A stretch of DNA of 64,000 bases, taken from NCBI GenBank assembly GCA_961205875.1, contig OY540810.1, forward strand, positions 28,458,001-28,522,000. Direction: 5' to 3'. The notes beneath the pieces were generated by a model that was not told the DNA's origin, made no database searches, and was given only the letters and a program-made list of their open reading frames with translations. Source of the DNA: Sialis fuliginosa (Eukaryota; Arthropoda; Insecta; Megaloptera; Sialidae). The translations under genes were made by a program, and so were the position numbers. Numbering within the stretch: the stretch's first letter is position 1; each line of letters opens with the position of its first letter. This document shows positions 23,373 through 34,721 of this stretch, one piece after another.

Positions 23373-25873
23373 TTATTTTTTCCTTCGCTGCAGTCCTAAA
23401 TGAAAACCTTTCTCAGCCGTTACTTTCGTAGCTGTTTTCATCAATTTCAAAGGGATCTGAGTTTTATTCGTCACCACAATATTAAAATCTTTCAACAAAT
23501 AAGCTATCGCTAGTTTGCTTTCCAATATTGCAAACCGAAACCCTGTAAACGAAAAATATTTGATAGACAATATCCACGCATATACTATATTATAGAGTTT
23601 TACCAATGCACACTCTAGGACCAATTCCAAAAGGTATGTACGTCAGTGGGTTGATATTGGGCTTATTTTCATCATTGAATCTTTCAGGATCGAACTTATA
23701 AGGATCTCGGAAATATTTAGGATCCTTGTGTAATCCTTCGATCGGTATCATGACAAAGGTTCCTTTTTCGATTGTCACTTCTTCACCGTCACTACATGTA
23801 TGAGTAAAAGTCTTCGTACAAAGTCTATCTACGATAGGTAATAGGGTGTATTTTCTTGTTGATTCTGCAGCAAAGAAATTAAAACTACGAAAATTAAATT
23901 ATAAGATATAAATATACAAACAAAACAATAAATAAAATAAAATTTTACCAGAATAAACCATATCCATATATTTCATTTTCTGGATACCTTCGTAAGTGAA
24001 CTGTCCGTTATTCTCTTCCAACGTTTCATCAACCTCATCTTGGAGCCTTTTTTGAATGTCAGGATTGACTGCAAGTTCGTGTAGGATAAAGCACATTGCT
24101 GCAGATGTGTTTTCAAAACCAGCCAAGAAGAATATCATCGCTTGCGCTATGATGTCTTCGTCTGTCAATTCTGAAAAAGGACCGTTTGTAAGTAATCGTA
24201 AAATAATTTACGTTATACACAGCCAAACAAAAAACAAAAAAAAAGTGTGCGATACCAAAAAAGCGACCTAAATATATAGCGTTGTAGTATTGGTCAAGCA
24301 TAGTTGAAATCCAAATTTTTTGAATTTTCTGCTTACCAGTTGTTGTTTTTTTGAGCTTGAATTAAGGGTTTAGGTTGACTTTTTCCAAGTTAACTAAACC
24401 CAAAATTAAAGATCAAATAAAAAAAACTGGTAAGCAGAAAATTCCATAGGTCGCACACTTCTTTTCTTGGTGACTATGTAATCATTAAATTATAATAACA
24501 AGACTGTCTAATTGTTAGTATTTCACCCTCTTCTTTTCGAACCTTGAATTGAATACCAAATACCAATTTATAATTAACAGAATAAGTGAATATTTTAAAC
24601 ATAAAAAATTAATAAAGCTGTTATCTTATGTAATATAATAATTACCAGCTTTTTCATAATACTTTTCTTCAGATTCGCCTCCAGTTTGAACAAAATGTGA
24701 TTCATTATCTTCTTCATCTACTTCATGCTTCAATGAGCCTTTCTTTGCTTCCAGAAGTAGATGGATCATGTCAGGTCGGATAATTCCTAATGATTCTCTT
24801 TTTTGGATTGTATCCAATACGATAGCACTGAAGTAATTTTCTATATATTTTGACAGTAAACCTTCTCCTAATATCTAAAATTAAGTGATTACATTAAAAA
24901 CTGCGAGTTATTATTTCTAGTTGTCAATAATAATCACTGCAATTTAAAACTGATTTTAAAGAAAAATAGCCCATCTAGGTATAACAAAAAAGCAATAGTA
25001 ATAGTACCTTCATAATAAAAGGAAACATATAATATGCCATGAGCCTCCATGTATTAATATCGGTTAGCTCGAGGCCCATTTTGTAAAAATTATTATTTTT
25101 ATCTTTCAATGAATTACATTTTATTCCAAAAGCACAAGTAGCAATAACATCATTGGTGTAGCGTGTCAGAACATCTCTCATTTCAACCTCGACGATATTG
25201 TTTGGCCAGTTTTTACTGTCCTCCAAGTAGTAGTGATTCAATTCTTCACCGCATTCCAACATGAATTGAAACATTCCTCTCATTTTGCGTCCAGTAAACG
25301 CTGGGCTTAACGTTGCTCGCATTTGTTTCCATTTATTTCCTAAAAAATAATTTAAAAATATATGATTTTTATATTTTGGTATTTTTTTTTTCAATTTAAT
25401 GAATATTACCTGTTAATGCAAAAACATTTTTTGCTAATAAAGGATCCAAATCTTTCTTGAAAAACTGAGGTGCATGATCCACAAAATGATCGAACTCCTT
25501 TATAGTGATAGCCTTCAGTAACTCTAAATCTTTCACAAGTAAATTCGGTGCGGAAAAGAAAAAAATACCTGTGTATCTTTAATAAAATATTTACTTATTC
25601 GAAACATCATAACAAAATTATGTTTTATTTTTTTTAATTCATTTTAATTTTATTTATCATTTTTTGTACTTACTTTTCATTTGGGAAAGCATTGTATAAC
25701 TCCCTTATTTCATCATTCATGCACTTGTAATGTAAAGACGACCCCGCCAAGTTACCCATAAATGGCACAGGAGTAACGTAAGGGACTCCTCTTTCCTTCC
25801 AGTATTGCATAGGTTTCCACACATAATAGTAGATGACGAGACATATTACCAACAATCCAATGTAGAGGAACAT
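23373..25873 (-). CDS. Cytochrome P450 gene E, CYP9-like (complete, 526 aa)
   Basis: Exons: 25674-25873, 25410-25576, 25008-25339, 24646-24874, 23949-24170, 23604-23864, 23373-23542, all GT-AG. The anchor [20 protein letters not shown] is followed by a [12 protein letters not shown] hinge. Helix C has WKQMR; the I helix has AGFENTSA; ExxR is ESTR; then DPERF and [10 protein letters not shown]. Intron 3 sequence is nearly identical to that of gene F, so E and F shared an ancestor recently. Intron 4 holds a palindromic MITE (24243-24460). The acceptor ATTTTAG lies 10 nt before the ATG. No lesion seen; likely functional, substrate unknown. Confidence 0.93.
24243..24460. mobile_element. Palindromic MITE in gene E intron 4
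   Basis: Outer ends AAGTGTGCGA and TCGCACACTT are inverted. An inner pair, GAATTTTCTGCTTACCAGTT and CTGGTAAGCAGAAAATTCC, forms a second hairpin. The two short open frames over it are artefacts of the palindrome. Genes F and H lack it in the same intron, so it inserted after those copies split from E. Confidence 0.7.
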
Positions 25874-25957
25874 GATATTTTATCTAAAATATATAAGTCA
25901 GAACATTAAAAATAAATAATATACATTAGTTTATATATTTCTACCGAATTCCTTTTT

Positions 25958-27085
25958 AGGGTTCCGAAGAAACCCTATTAATATCGCTTTGTCGTCCGTC
26001 CGTATGTCCGTCCGTCCGTCCGTCCGTCCGTCCGTCCGTCCTTTTCACTCAAAGCTAAATAGCTCGTAAACTATATAAGCTAGAAACTTGAAATTTTTAC
26101 TGAACATGTAAAATGACGCCCTCTAGTAAAATATGTACAAATTTATTGAATAAATAATTTTTCAGGGGGGGCAATAAGGAGCTAAAGCTAGGTAAAAAAA
26201 ATATTTTTTTTTATACCAAGGTATGTGGCACGTTAAAATGTATAACCAAACAAGCGGAATTTGACCCTTTTTTATTTTTTTTCTAAATCAAAAATGGTGC
26301 CTGTAGGGGGCTTTAAAGCAAATCCAAAAAAACAAAAAAATTGTATACCAAGACGTGTGGCACGTCAAAATTTACGTCTCAATTAGTAGAATATGCCCCT
26401 ATTTTTTATTTTTTTTCTAACTCAAAAATGGCGCCTGTAGGGGGCTAAAAGCAGTATTTTATTTTGTCCCCCCCCCTCTAACTCTGTAACTACCGGTTAA
26501 AAAAATCTGAAAAAAATTTGGTAACGAGGTTTTGGTGGGACTACCAACGACAAATACTAAAGTCAATAATATAATTTTAAATTTTGGAATAATAGGGAGG
26601 GGTGTAAGATAATTTAAATTTTTTATTTTCATATCTAGGCATGTGATATGTCAAAATGTACATCTCAACTCGTAAAACATGACCATATTTTTTATTTTTT
26701 TTCTAACTCAAAAATGGCGCCTGTAGGGGGCTAAAAGCAGTGTTTTATTTTGTCCCCCCCCCTCTATTTCTGTAACTACTGGCTCAAAAAATCTGAAAAA
26801 AATTTGGTAACGAGGCTTTGGTAGGACTACCAACGACAAATACTAAAATCAACAATATAATTTGAAATTTTGGAATTATAGGGAGGGGCGTCATAAAAAA
26901 TTGTTTTTTTGATATCTAGGCATGTGGTATGTCAAAATATAGATCTCAATTAGTAGAACTTGACACTTTTTTATATTTTAACTTTAACTTAAAAATGCAC
27001 CTGTAAGTGGTTCCAAACATTTCACGTAGTACGTACTTCGGAACCCTTATGGCATACACTCGTGTATGTCTTGCCCGAATTATTT
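25958..27085. mobile_element. AGGGTTCCGAAG repeat with internal tandem duplication
   Basis: Begins AGGGTTCCGAAGAAACCC and has CTTCGGAACCCTTAT near its far end. A stretch of about 290 bp (from 26400 and again from 26690) is tandemly repeated inside, each unit carrying AAAATGGCGCCTGTAGGGGG and TTTGGTAACGAGG blocks. The paralogous segments upstream of G (near 33960) and I (near 50050) lack the whole insert, giving an empty site between CCTTTTT and ACTTTGGTGAACC. No transposase was found. Confidence 0.7.
25989..26042. repeat. (GTCC)n microsatellite
   Basis: About ten GTCC/CCGT tetranucleotides inside the AGGGTTCCGAAG repeat. The truncated copy at 8968 has only a remnant here, so the array expanded in this copy. 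Confidence 0.85.
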
Positions 27086-28026
27086 ATCTTTAACTTTGGT
27101 GAACCGTAAAACATTATATGGATATTATTTATTTGTAAATTATATAAAGAAATTGATGTACTCATCAGTTTTTATCAACAAGATAAGAAAAACATAAACT
27201 CATAAAATGGATATTTTTTTTATACATATTATATTAAAGCACTTCATTCGAAAAAAAATACCAAAAACCAAAATTAAAATAAATGTATCTTTTTTTGCTT
27301 AACATCTACATATGGGGATATTTCTGAAAATATGCGTCTTATTACTGGGAACAATATGTATAATTTGTATAAGTATCATTACTATTGGAATTATTTAGAA
27401 GTTTATATGAAACTATGTTTTTGTTTCCTGAACTATAATACAAATTCCACAATATTATATTTAACAAGCAACGAAAATTTGAACATAAATCTCTTTATTC
27501 TTTATTTTGAATAAACCCCCAAAAAATGAGGAAGCCCATTTACATTTTACCAAATTTTATAAAATCTTTAAGGAATATTTTATGTTATTATATAAAAAAT
27601 GTTTCTCACTTTCATTTTTCTGGATATGTCCCTGATTTGTTTTATATGAGAGTAATAGTTATCCTGCAATATTATTAGACTCAAGGTTATTTTTTCAATA
27701 TTAAAACTATAATCATAGGCATGGCCGTATTCAGAGGACGCACTTCTGTTGCTTTCCTTCCCCTTCTAATAACTGATAATGGCTTACAAACAAATATTTT
27801 TCAAATCTTATTGCATTAATAAAATCGGTTGTTTTTTTTTTTTTTAGTTTTCTGCAAATAAATCAAATCTTACCCCTCTCCTCCGAAACTCGCGGTGCTC
27901 TCCGCACTTACAATATTCTAAAATGTGCTCTCCAATTAAAAAAGGTTGCCGACCGCTGCTCTACTGTATTCTCAAATTTAATACCTAATTCTAACCGATT
28001 TTAAAATTAACACATTTTTACATTAC

Positions 28027-28290
28027 CTTAACTTTGCAATAACCAAAATTATAAGTTCCACAAACATACAGTCAAGAAAATATATTTTTATTTAAATAAT
28101 ATTTATATGAGACACATGTTTATAAATAAAAACAAATTTTCTTTAAACAGCAATGGTATAATTCTGTAACAACAGACAACTAAAATGACTAATAACGATT
28201 GAAATGTCTAAATAAAAATTGCAATGCACATTTACCATCTCATGAACACTGAAGGACATATTCTTTAATTGTGAAGAGTTTTATAGGCAG
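28027..28290 (-). promoter_or_regulatory. Conserved upstream module near gene E: TATA box, initiator and non-coding first exon
   Basis: Minus strand: CTATAAAAC, TTCAGT (A at 28250), the shared exon body, donor TTAAG|GTAATG at 28026. Exon 0 would be 28027-28250, about 2.1 kb from the gene E ATG, with the 1.1-kb AGGGTTCCGAAG insert in that intron. The associated intergenic block is at 27640-27800. The small open frame at 27332-27514 is duplicated at 38523-38729 only because the whole segment is duplicated. Confidence 0.5.
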
Positions 28291-28689
28291 TGATAAAAAA
28301 ATGGGTTGGATTGAAAAAAAATTAGATTTTTAGTAAACCAGCCCTTTATATATTTATTATTATTATTATTAAAATTATTAATTATTTAGATTTTAGATTA
28401 TTTTAGCATCAGCGGAAATTATTATACTGATATTTATTATTTGAATATTTTTATTTATATTTTATTATCATTTCAACAAGTTTTTGTGATAAAACATGTT
28501 ATTTACATATTATATAATTTAAATAAATATTAGACACATTAGTATCTCTTCATTTAGTATCAAAATTCACACATGTTCACCATTAACAAGTTTAAAAAAT
28601 AAATTATAAAAATAAGGCTGATAAATTAAAAAATAAAAATATTTTTTGTAAAGTACTTACTGGCCACTTTTTCCAGCCTTTTTTGTTTA

Positions 28690-28860
28690 TTTTTATTTTT
28701 TAGCTGCAATCCTTGATAAAAACACTTTTGTAACTATAATAGGCTCTATTTTTATTAAGATCTAAGTTTTCTTCGTCACTATCTTTTATACTGTGTTTAC
28801 ATTACCTACTTCTATCATAAGTTTTGCGATATCTTAGTTTACTTTCCATTATTATTAGTC
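28690..28860 (-). pseudogene. Heavily degraded P450 exon 7 relic
   Basis: In antisense, scattered exon 7 blocks survive in the right order: TAGCTGCAATCC, AAGATCTAAGTTTTCTTCGT, then GTTTTGCGATATCTTAGTTT. Paralogous relics lie at 40028-40540 and 51470-51670. The copy here shows the site, CTATAATAGGC near 28735, before the MITE at 40099 inserted. Confidence 0.55.
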
Positions 28861-29127
28861 AATTTCAAATTAGAAGCCTCAAAAAAATGTTTATAAAAAA
28901 TTCAGTAAACAGTGAAGTTGGACTAGGACTCCAATATTTACCAATTGTAATATTTATTTACATATTTTTACTTTTCGAAGTTGAAGGACACATTGAATAC
29001 ATATATAAGAGTTCAAAAAATAAATGGTTTTTAATCCTGGAAAAATAGAGATCAAACATTAAGGTTATGTTTAACATTATGTATATTTGTTTAAAACTTT
29101 TTAAACGATATGAAGATAATTATTTGC

Positions 29128-29190
29128 TGCCGTGATTATTTTTTCCATTTACTTTAGCGAATGTTTTCATTAGTTCTAATCGTAAACTGA
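29128..29190 (-). pseudogene. Short P450 exon 7 relic joined to a promoter-like relic
   Basis: A remnant of exon 7 (GCGAATGTTTTCATTAGTTC in antisense, then CGTAAACTGAAGGGC) that has lost its middle. It runs into a degraded promoter module at 29190-29300. The longer sister copy at 40826-40950 retains the missing middle, so this deletion happened after the segment was duplicated. Confidence 0.6.
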
Positions 29191-29469
29191 AGGGCATATT
29201 TTTTAACTATAAAGTATTAGCAGCGCTAAAAGAAACGACTCGAATAAAAAATATTGAATTCATTTTGATTATTTTCTTACACGTACCTAGGAAGGGGGAT
29301 TTCATTTAAAAATGATATAATAAAATTACATATTTATAAATACTCTTTGTTTAATATTTTTTAAAGTACTACGTGTATCTATAAAAATAAAAATGGTCAA
29401 TTAATCGCTAACCAAAATCAATATAAATATCCAAATAACTTATGAATTATGTTTTTATAGTATATTTTA

Positions 29470-29558
29470 TATATTCCTTGACTGCAATACTAAATGAAAA
29501 CCCTTCTCATCTGTTGCTTTCGTAAATATTTTCAATAATTTTAATGAGATCTAAGTTT
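29470..29558 (-). pseudogene. P450 exon 7 half relic
   Basis: Antisense blocks CTTGACTGCAATACTAAATG, AAAACCCTTCTC and TTTTAATGAGATCTAAGTTT match the C-terminal half of exon 7 and break off at the same place as 22949-23041 and 41134-41215. Confidence 0.65.
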
Positions 29559-29827
29559 GTATACATTATTATATAATTTTTTCTACTGTATAAAAAATTC
29601 GATAACCACAAAACGCCTATTTTATTCAAATCAACCAAACAAACATGCACAACTAATATTGTTAATACTATTATTTTATTGTTTTATAAAATAAAGGGTA
29701 TATTTATAAATAATAATAAACCAAATAACAAGAAAAAGTCAGTATAAATATCAAGATAATACATTGTATTATATTATTTCATATGTAGCAAATAGCAACA
29801 AAACATTTCGCTTAAACAAAATTTTGA

Positions 29828-32096
29828 TCATGTATCCGAAGACATTTTATTTTTTTTCCTTCCCTGCACTCCTAAATGAAAACCATTCTCAGCCGTTACT
29901 TTCGTAGCTGTTTTCATCAATTTCAAAGGAATCTGAGTTTTATTCGTCACCACAATATTAAAATCTTTCAACAAATGAGCTATCGCTAGTTTTCCTTCCA
30001 ATATTGCAAACCGAAACCCTGTAAACAATATCCACGTATAAAAACTATTTTACACCCATTTAGAAACCAAAGAGTTTTTACCAATGCAAACTCTAGGACC
30101 AATTCCAAATGGCATGTACGTCAGTGGGTTGATATTTGGCTTATTTTCATCATTGAATCTTTCAGGATCAAACTTATCAGGATCCGGGAAATATTTAGGG
30201 TCCTTGTGTAATCCTTCGATCGGTATCATGACAAAGGTTCCTTTTTCAATGGTCACTTCTTCACCGTCACTACATGTATGAGTGAAGGTCTTCGTACAAA
30301 GTCTATCTGTGATAGGAGATTGGGTGTATTTTCTTGTAGATTCTGCAGCAAAGAAATTAAAACTATGAAAATTAAATTATAAGTTAAAAAAATACAAACA
30401 AAACAATCAATAAAATATAATTTTACCAGAATAAACCATATCCATATATTTCATTTTCTGGACACCTTCATAAGTGAACTGTCCGTTATTATCTTCCAAT
30501 GTTTCATCAACCTCATCCTGGAGCCTTTTTTGAATGTCAGGATTGACAGCAAGTTCATGAAGTATAAAGCACATCGCTGTAGCTGTGTTTTCAAAACCAG
30601 CCAAGAAGAATGCCATTGCTTGCGCTATGATATCTTCGTTTGTCAATTCTAAATAAATAAGAACCGTTTGTAAGTAATTGTAAAATAATTTACGTTATAG
30701 GTATGCTTACTATTCTATAATAATTAAATTATAATAAAATGACTATCTAAGTGTTTCAATCTCGTCTCTTCGAACCTATTGAATACCAAATATCAATTTA
30801 GAATTACTTAACAGAATAAGTGGATATTTTAAACACAATAAATTAATAAAGCTGATATCATATGCAATATAATAATTACCAGCTTTTTCATAATACATTT
30901 CTTCAGATTCGCCTCCAGTTGGAGCAAAATGTGATTCATTATCTTCTTCATCATCTTCATGTTTCAATGAGCCTTTCTTTGCTTCCAGAAGTAAATGGAT
31001 CATATCAGGTCGGATAATCCTTAATGATTCTCTTTTTTGGATTGTATCCAGCACAATAGCACTGAAGTAATTTTCGATATATTTTGATAGTAAACCTTCT
31101 CCTAGTATCTAAAATTAAGTGATTACATTAAAAAATGCGAGTTATTATTTCTAGTTGTCAATAATAATCACTGCAATTTAAAACTGATTTTAAAGAAAAA
31201 TAGCCCATCTAGGTATAACAAAAAAGCAATAGTAATAGTACCTTCATAATAAATGGCAAGATATGAATTGCCATAACCCTCCATGTCTTAAAATCGGTTA
31301 TCTCGAGGCCCATCTTGTAAAAATCATTATTTTTATCTTTCAATGAATTACATTTTATTCCAAAAGCACAAGTAGCAATAACATCATTAGTGTAGCGAGT
31401 CAGAACATCCTTCATATCAACTTCGACGATATTGTTTGGCCAGTTTTTACTGTCTTCCAAGAAATATTGACCTAATTCTTTACCACATTCCGACATGAAT
31501 TGAAACATTCCCCTCATTTTGCGTCCAGTAAATGCTGGGCTTAACGTTGCTCGCATTTTTTTCCATTTATGACCTGAAAAATAATAAATAATATAATTTT
31601 TGTATTTTTTTTTTAATTGAATAAATTATACCTGTTAATGCAAAAACATTTTTTGCTAGTAGAGGATCCAAATCTTTCTTGAAAAACTGAGGTGCATGAT
31701 CCACAAAATGATCGAACTCTTTTATAGTGATAGCCTTCAGTAACTCTAAATCTTTCACAAGTAAATTCGGTGCGGAAAAGAAAAAAATACCTGTGTATCT
31801 TTAATAAAATATTTAGTTATTTGAAATATCATAACAAGATTAAGTTTTATTTTTTTTAATTCATCTTAATTTTATTTATCATTTTTTTTTACTTACTTTT
31901 CGTTTGGGAAAGCATTATATAACTCTCTTATTTCATCATTCATGCACTTGTAATGTAACGTCGACCCCGCCAAGCTACCCAGAAATGGTACAGGAGTAAT
32001 ATAAGGCACACCTCTTTCCTTCCAGTATTGCATAGGTTTCCACACATAATAGTAAATGACGAGACATATTACCAACAATCCAATGTAGAGAAACAT
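29828..32096 (-). CDS. Cytochrome P450 gene F, CYP9-like (complete, 533 aa, altered C-terminus)
   Basis: Exons: 31897-32096, 31632-31798, 31242-31573, 30880-31108, 30427-30648, 30082-30342, 29828-30018. Motifs: [38 protein letters not shown]. Exon 3 encodes the same protein as exon 3 of gene H, so the two are recent duplicates. The C-terminus differs from all relatives. The run of T at the usual stop is longer here, so the frame passes the conserved TAA and ends seven codons later, after [11 protein letters not shown], at TGA. This should be harmless to the fold. The upstream DNA has a tandem copy of a module-like segment (32578-32935). The acceptor AAATAG|GAAATC precedes the ATG. Likely functional. 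Confidence 0.93.
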
Positions 32097-32577
32097 GATT
32101 TCCTATTTATATATAAAATGAGCTAAATTAAATAAAATTCAGTAGTTAATATATTTCTAGTTAATGTATTTACGCGATTTTACCTTTAACATAGACCAAC
32201 TTGAGAACATTAAACAACACTTAGTTAAGTGTATGAAAATAATTTTTTAGGAACCCCAAAATTTCACTTATCCCATTGACTGGGGTATCTTTATATAGGT
32301 CTAAAATACAACCAAAATTGTTTATAATCTTTTGATTTTAACCTTTCAGTTACGATTTATTTGCGTTCAAAGTCATTATCAGAGCGCTCGCCCCCTCTTA
32401 TTTTTTCTAAACTATCGATGTAAAAATCTAAAAAAAAAGAAATAAACGATTACTTACCAGTTTATATAACTACCTCGGGTTTCACTTACCCTAAATACTC
32501 ACATACCCCGCTTCACATGAATTTACCTACTATATATTTACAAAAACTAAGTGGAAAAACTCTTGTAACCACATATA

Positions 32578-32935
32578 AATAAACAATTGAGATATGTGAT
32601 TAAAATAAATTAAAGCAATACTGTAGCACGCCACTTACGATAACTAACTCTAAAAGATTGAAGGACATATTATAAAGTGTTAAAAGTTTAGATGCGCTCA
32701 AAGAAATACGCTGAATAAAATTAAATATTTTTGTTAGCTATATCGTGTGACTCATATAACTAAACAATTGAGACATGTGATTAAAATAATTTAAAGCAAT
32801 ACTGTAGCACGCCACTTACGATAACTAACTCTAAAAGATTGAAGGACATATTATAAAGTGTTAAAAGTTATATGATGCGCTCAAAGAAATACGCTGAATA
32901 AAATTAAATATTTTTGTTAGCTATATCGTGTGACT
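32578..32935. repeat. Tandem duplication of about 178 bp upstream of gene F
   Basis: Two near-identical copies sit head to tail (roughly 32578-32755 and 32756-32935), each with TGTAGCACGCCACTTACGAT and GATTGAAGGACATATTATAA blocks. The paralogous region upstream of H (near 45020-45220) has a single copy. On the minus strand the unit resembles the promoter modules: GCGC, then GTCCTTCAATC as the initiator equivalent. Only the 32756-32935 copy keeps a TATA-like CATATAAC. It may be a duplicated promoter; this is inference. Confidence 0.75.
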
Positions 32936-33201
32936 CGTGTGTATATTACATTTTAATTCTCCTTACCAAAATCAATACATTGTATCTATCATCGGATTTT
33001 CTGTTATACTTCCAAAAAATGTATAGATGTATTTACGTCAAAAGAAATTCAGATAAGCACAAAACGACTTCTCCATTCAAATTAATATAACAAACTTGTA
33101 CATTTTACATTGTTTTTAATATATCTAAATAATACATAGCATAATTACATAAGACTTATTTTAACCCTAATAATAAAACAACTATTTTGGTTAAACGATA
33201 T

Positions 33202-33880
33202 CTATTTTTTCCTTGGCTGCAGTCCTAAATGAAAACCTTTCTCAGCTGTTACTTTCGTAGATGTTTTCAGTTGTTTTAATGGAATCTGAGTTTTTTTCGT
33301 CACCACAATATTAAAATCTTTCAATAAATGAGCTATCGCTAGTTTGCCTTCCAATAATGCAAACCGAAAACGGAAAATACTTATTATAGACAATATCCAC
33401 GCTTAAGCACCCATTTAGAAACCAAGGAGATTTACCAATGCACACTCTAGGACCAATTCCAAATGGCATGTACGTCAGTGGGTTGATATTTGGCTTATTT
33501 TCTTCATTGAATCTTTCAGGATCAAACTTATCAGGATCTGGGAAATATTTAGGGTCCTTGTGTAATCCTTCGATCGTTATCATGACAAATGTTCCTTTTT
33601 CAATTGTCACTTCTTCACCGTCACTACATGTATGAGTGAAAGTTTTCGTACAAAGTCTATCTGTGATAGGAGATTGGGTGTATTTTCTTGATGATTCTAC
33701 AGCAAAGAAATTAAAACTATGAATATTAAATTATAAGATATAAAAAATTCTTCATACAAAACAATTATAATCTTAAAGACATTGACAAAAGAAAGATTAA
33801 TTTATTTAATTCTTAATAGGTTTCCACACATAATAGTAGAAGACGAGAGATATTACTAACAATCCAATCTAGAGGAACAT
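33202..33880 (-). pseudogene. P450 pseudogene G: exons 6 and 7 fused to the start of exon 1
   Basis: Exon 7 (33202-33371) and exon 6 (33436-33696) are well preserved, with [15 protein letters not shown] and [10 protein letters not shown]. They are closest to gene I, as is the flanking DNA. After part of intron 5 the sequence jumps near 33820 straight into the 5-prime part of exon 1, whose ATG is at 33878-33880. Exons 2 to 5 and the distal part of exon 1 are deleted. Two further lesions confirm it is dead: a TAG stop at codon 4 of exon 1 (Tyr in all relatives), and loss of the intron 6 acceptor by a short deletion (CTAAAAACA in gene I is missing). It marks an internal deletion within a duplicated P450. 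Confidence 0.9.
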
Positions 33881-34721
33881 GATATTTTATCTAAAATATA
33901 CAATGCGGAACATTAAAAATAAATAATATGCATTCGTTTTTATATTTCTACCGAATTCCTTTTTTACCATTAACTTTGGTGAACCGTAAAACATTATATG
34001 GATATTATTTATTTTTAAATTATATAGAGAAATTGATGTGCTCATCAGTTTTTATCAACAAGATAAGAAAAACATAAACTCATAGGTAAAAATGGCTATT
34101 TTTTCCTATATTATATTAAAGCACTTCATTCGAAAAAAAAATACCAAAAACCAAAATTAAAATAAGTGTTTCTTTTTTTGCTCAACATCTACATATGGTG
34201 ATATTTCTGAAAATATGCGTCTTATTACTGGGAACAATATGTATAAGTATCATTATGATACGATTCGGGTGTGTGTGTTGTGTGAGAGAGAGAGACAGAT
34301 GATGTGTTTTATTGTTTATTTTATTTGTAACAATAATAGTAGTATATACAATACAATTTATATACTCATGTATTAGTATATCGTCGTTAAGGGGTCGTCT
34401 GCATCTTGAGTTTGGAGGGCTGTAGACTGACGTGTTGGACGGCGTCGGCGTCCAAGATGCGGTTGAGATGGCGACGGCTGGGCGTCGTGTAGAGGGGTCA
34501 CGCGGGAGGTGACCACGAAAGCCTGGGCGTCGTGAGCGACGGCGGGGGCGTCGACGTGTTGAGCGTCGACGTGTTAAGCGTCCGTGAGCGCGCCTGGAGG
34601 CGATGTCCGAGGGCGGACCTGGAGATAGCGTCCAAGGGCGGCGGTGCGGGCGTCGGCGTCTTGAGAGGCGGCAAGAGTTGACCTGGTGTCGGAAACTCAG
34701 GAAGTTTTATGGATATCAACA

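Noticed and set aside
30084-30281. A 65-residue plus-strand open frame opposite exon 6, repeated at 11768, 17736, 33438, 41696 and 45975
   Set aside because: It is the antisense of the conserved heme-loop exon; its conservation follows from the P450 sense strand. No independent start context, splice or homology supports a protein.
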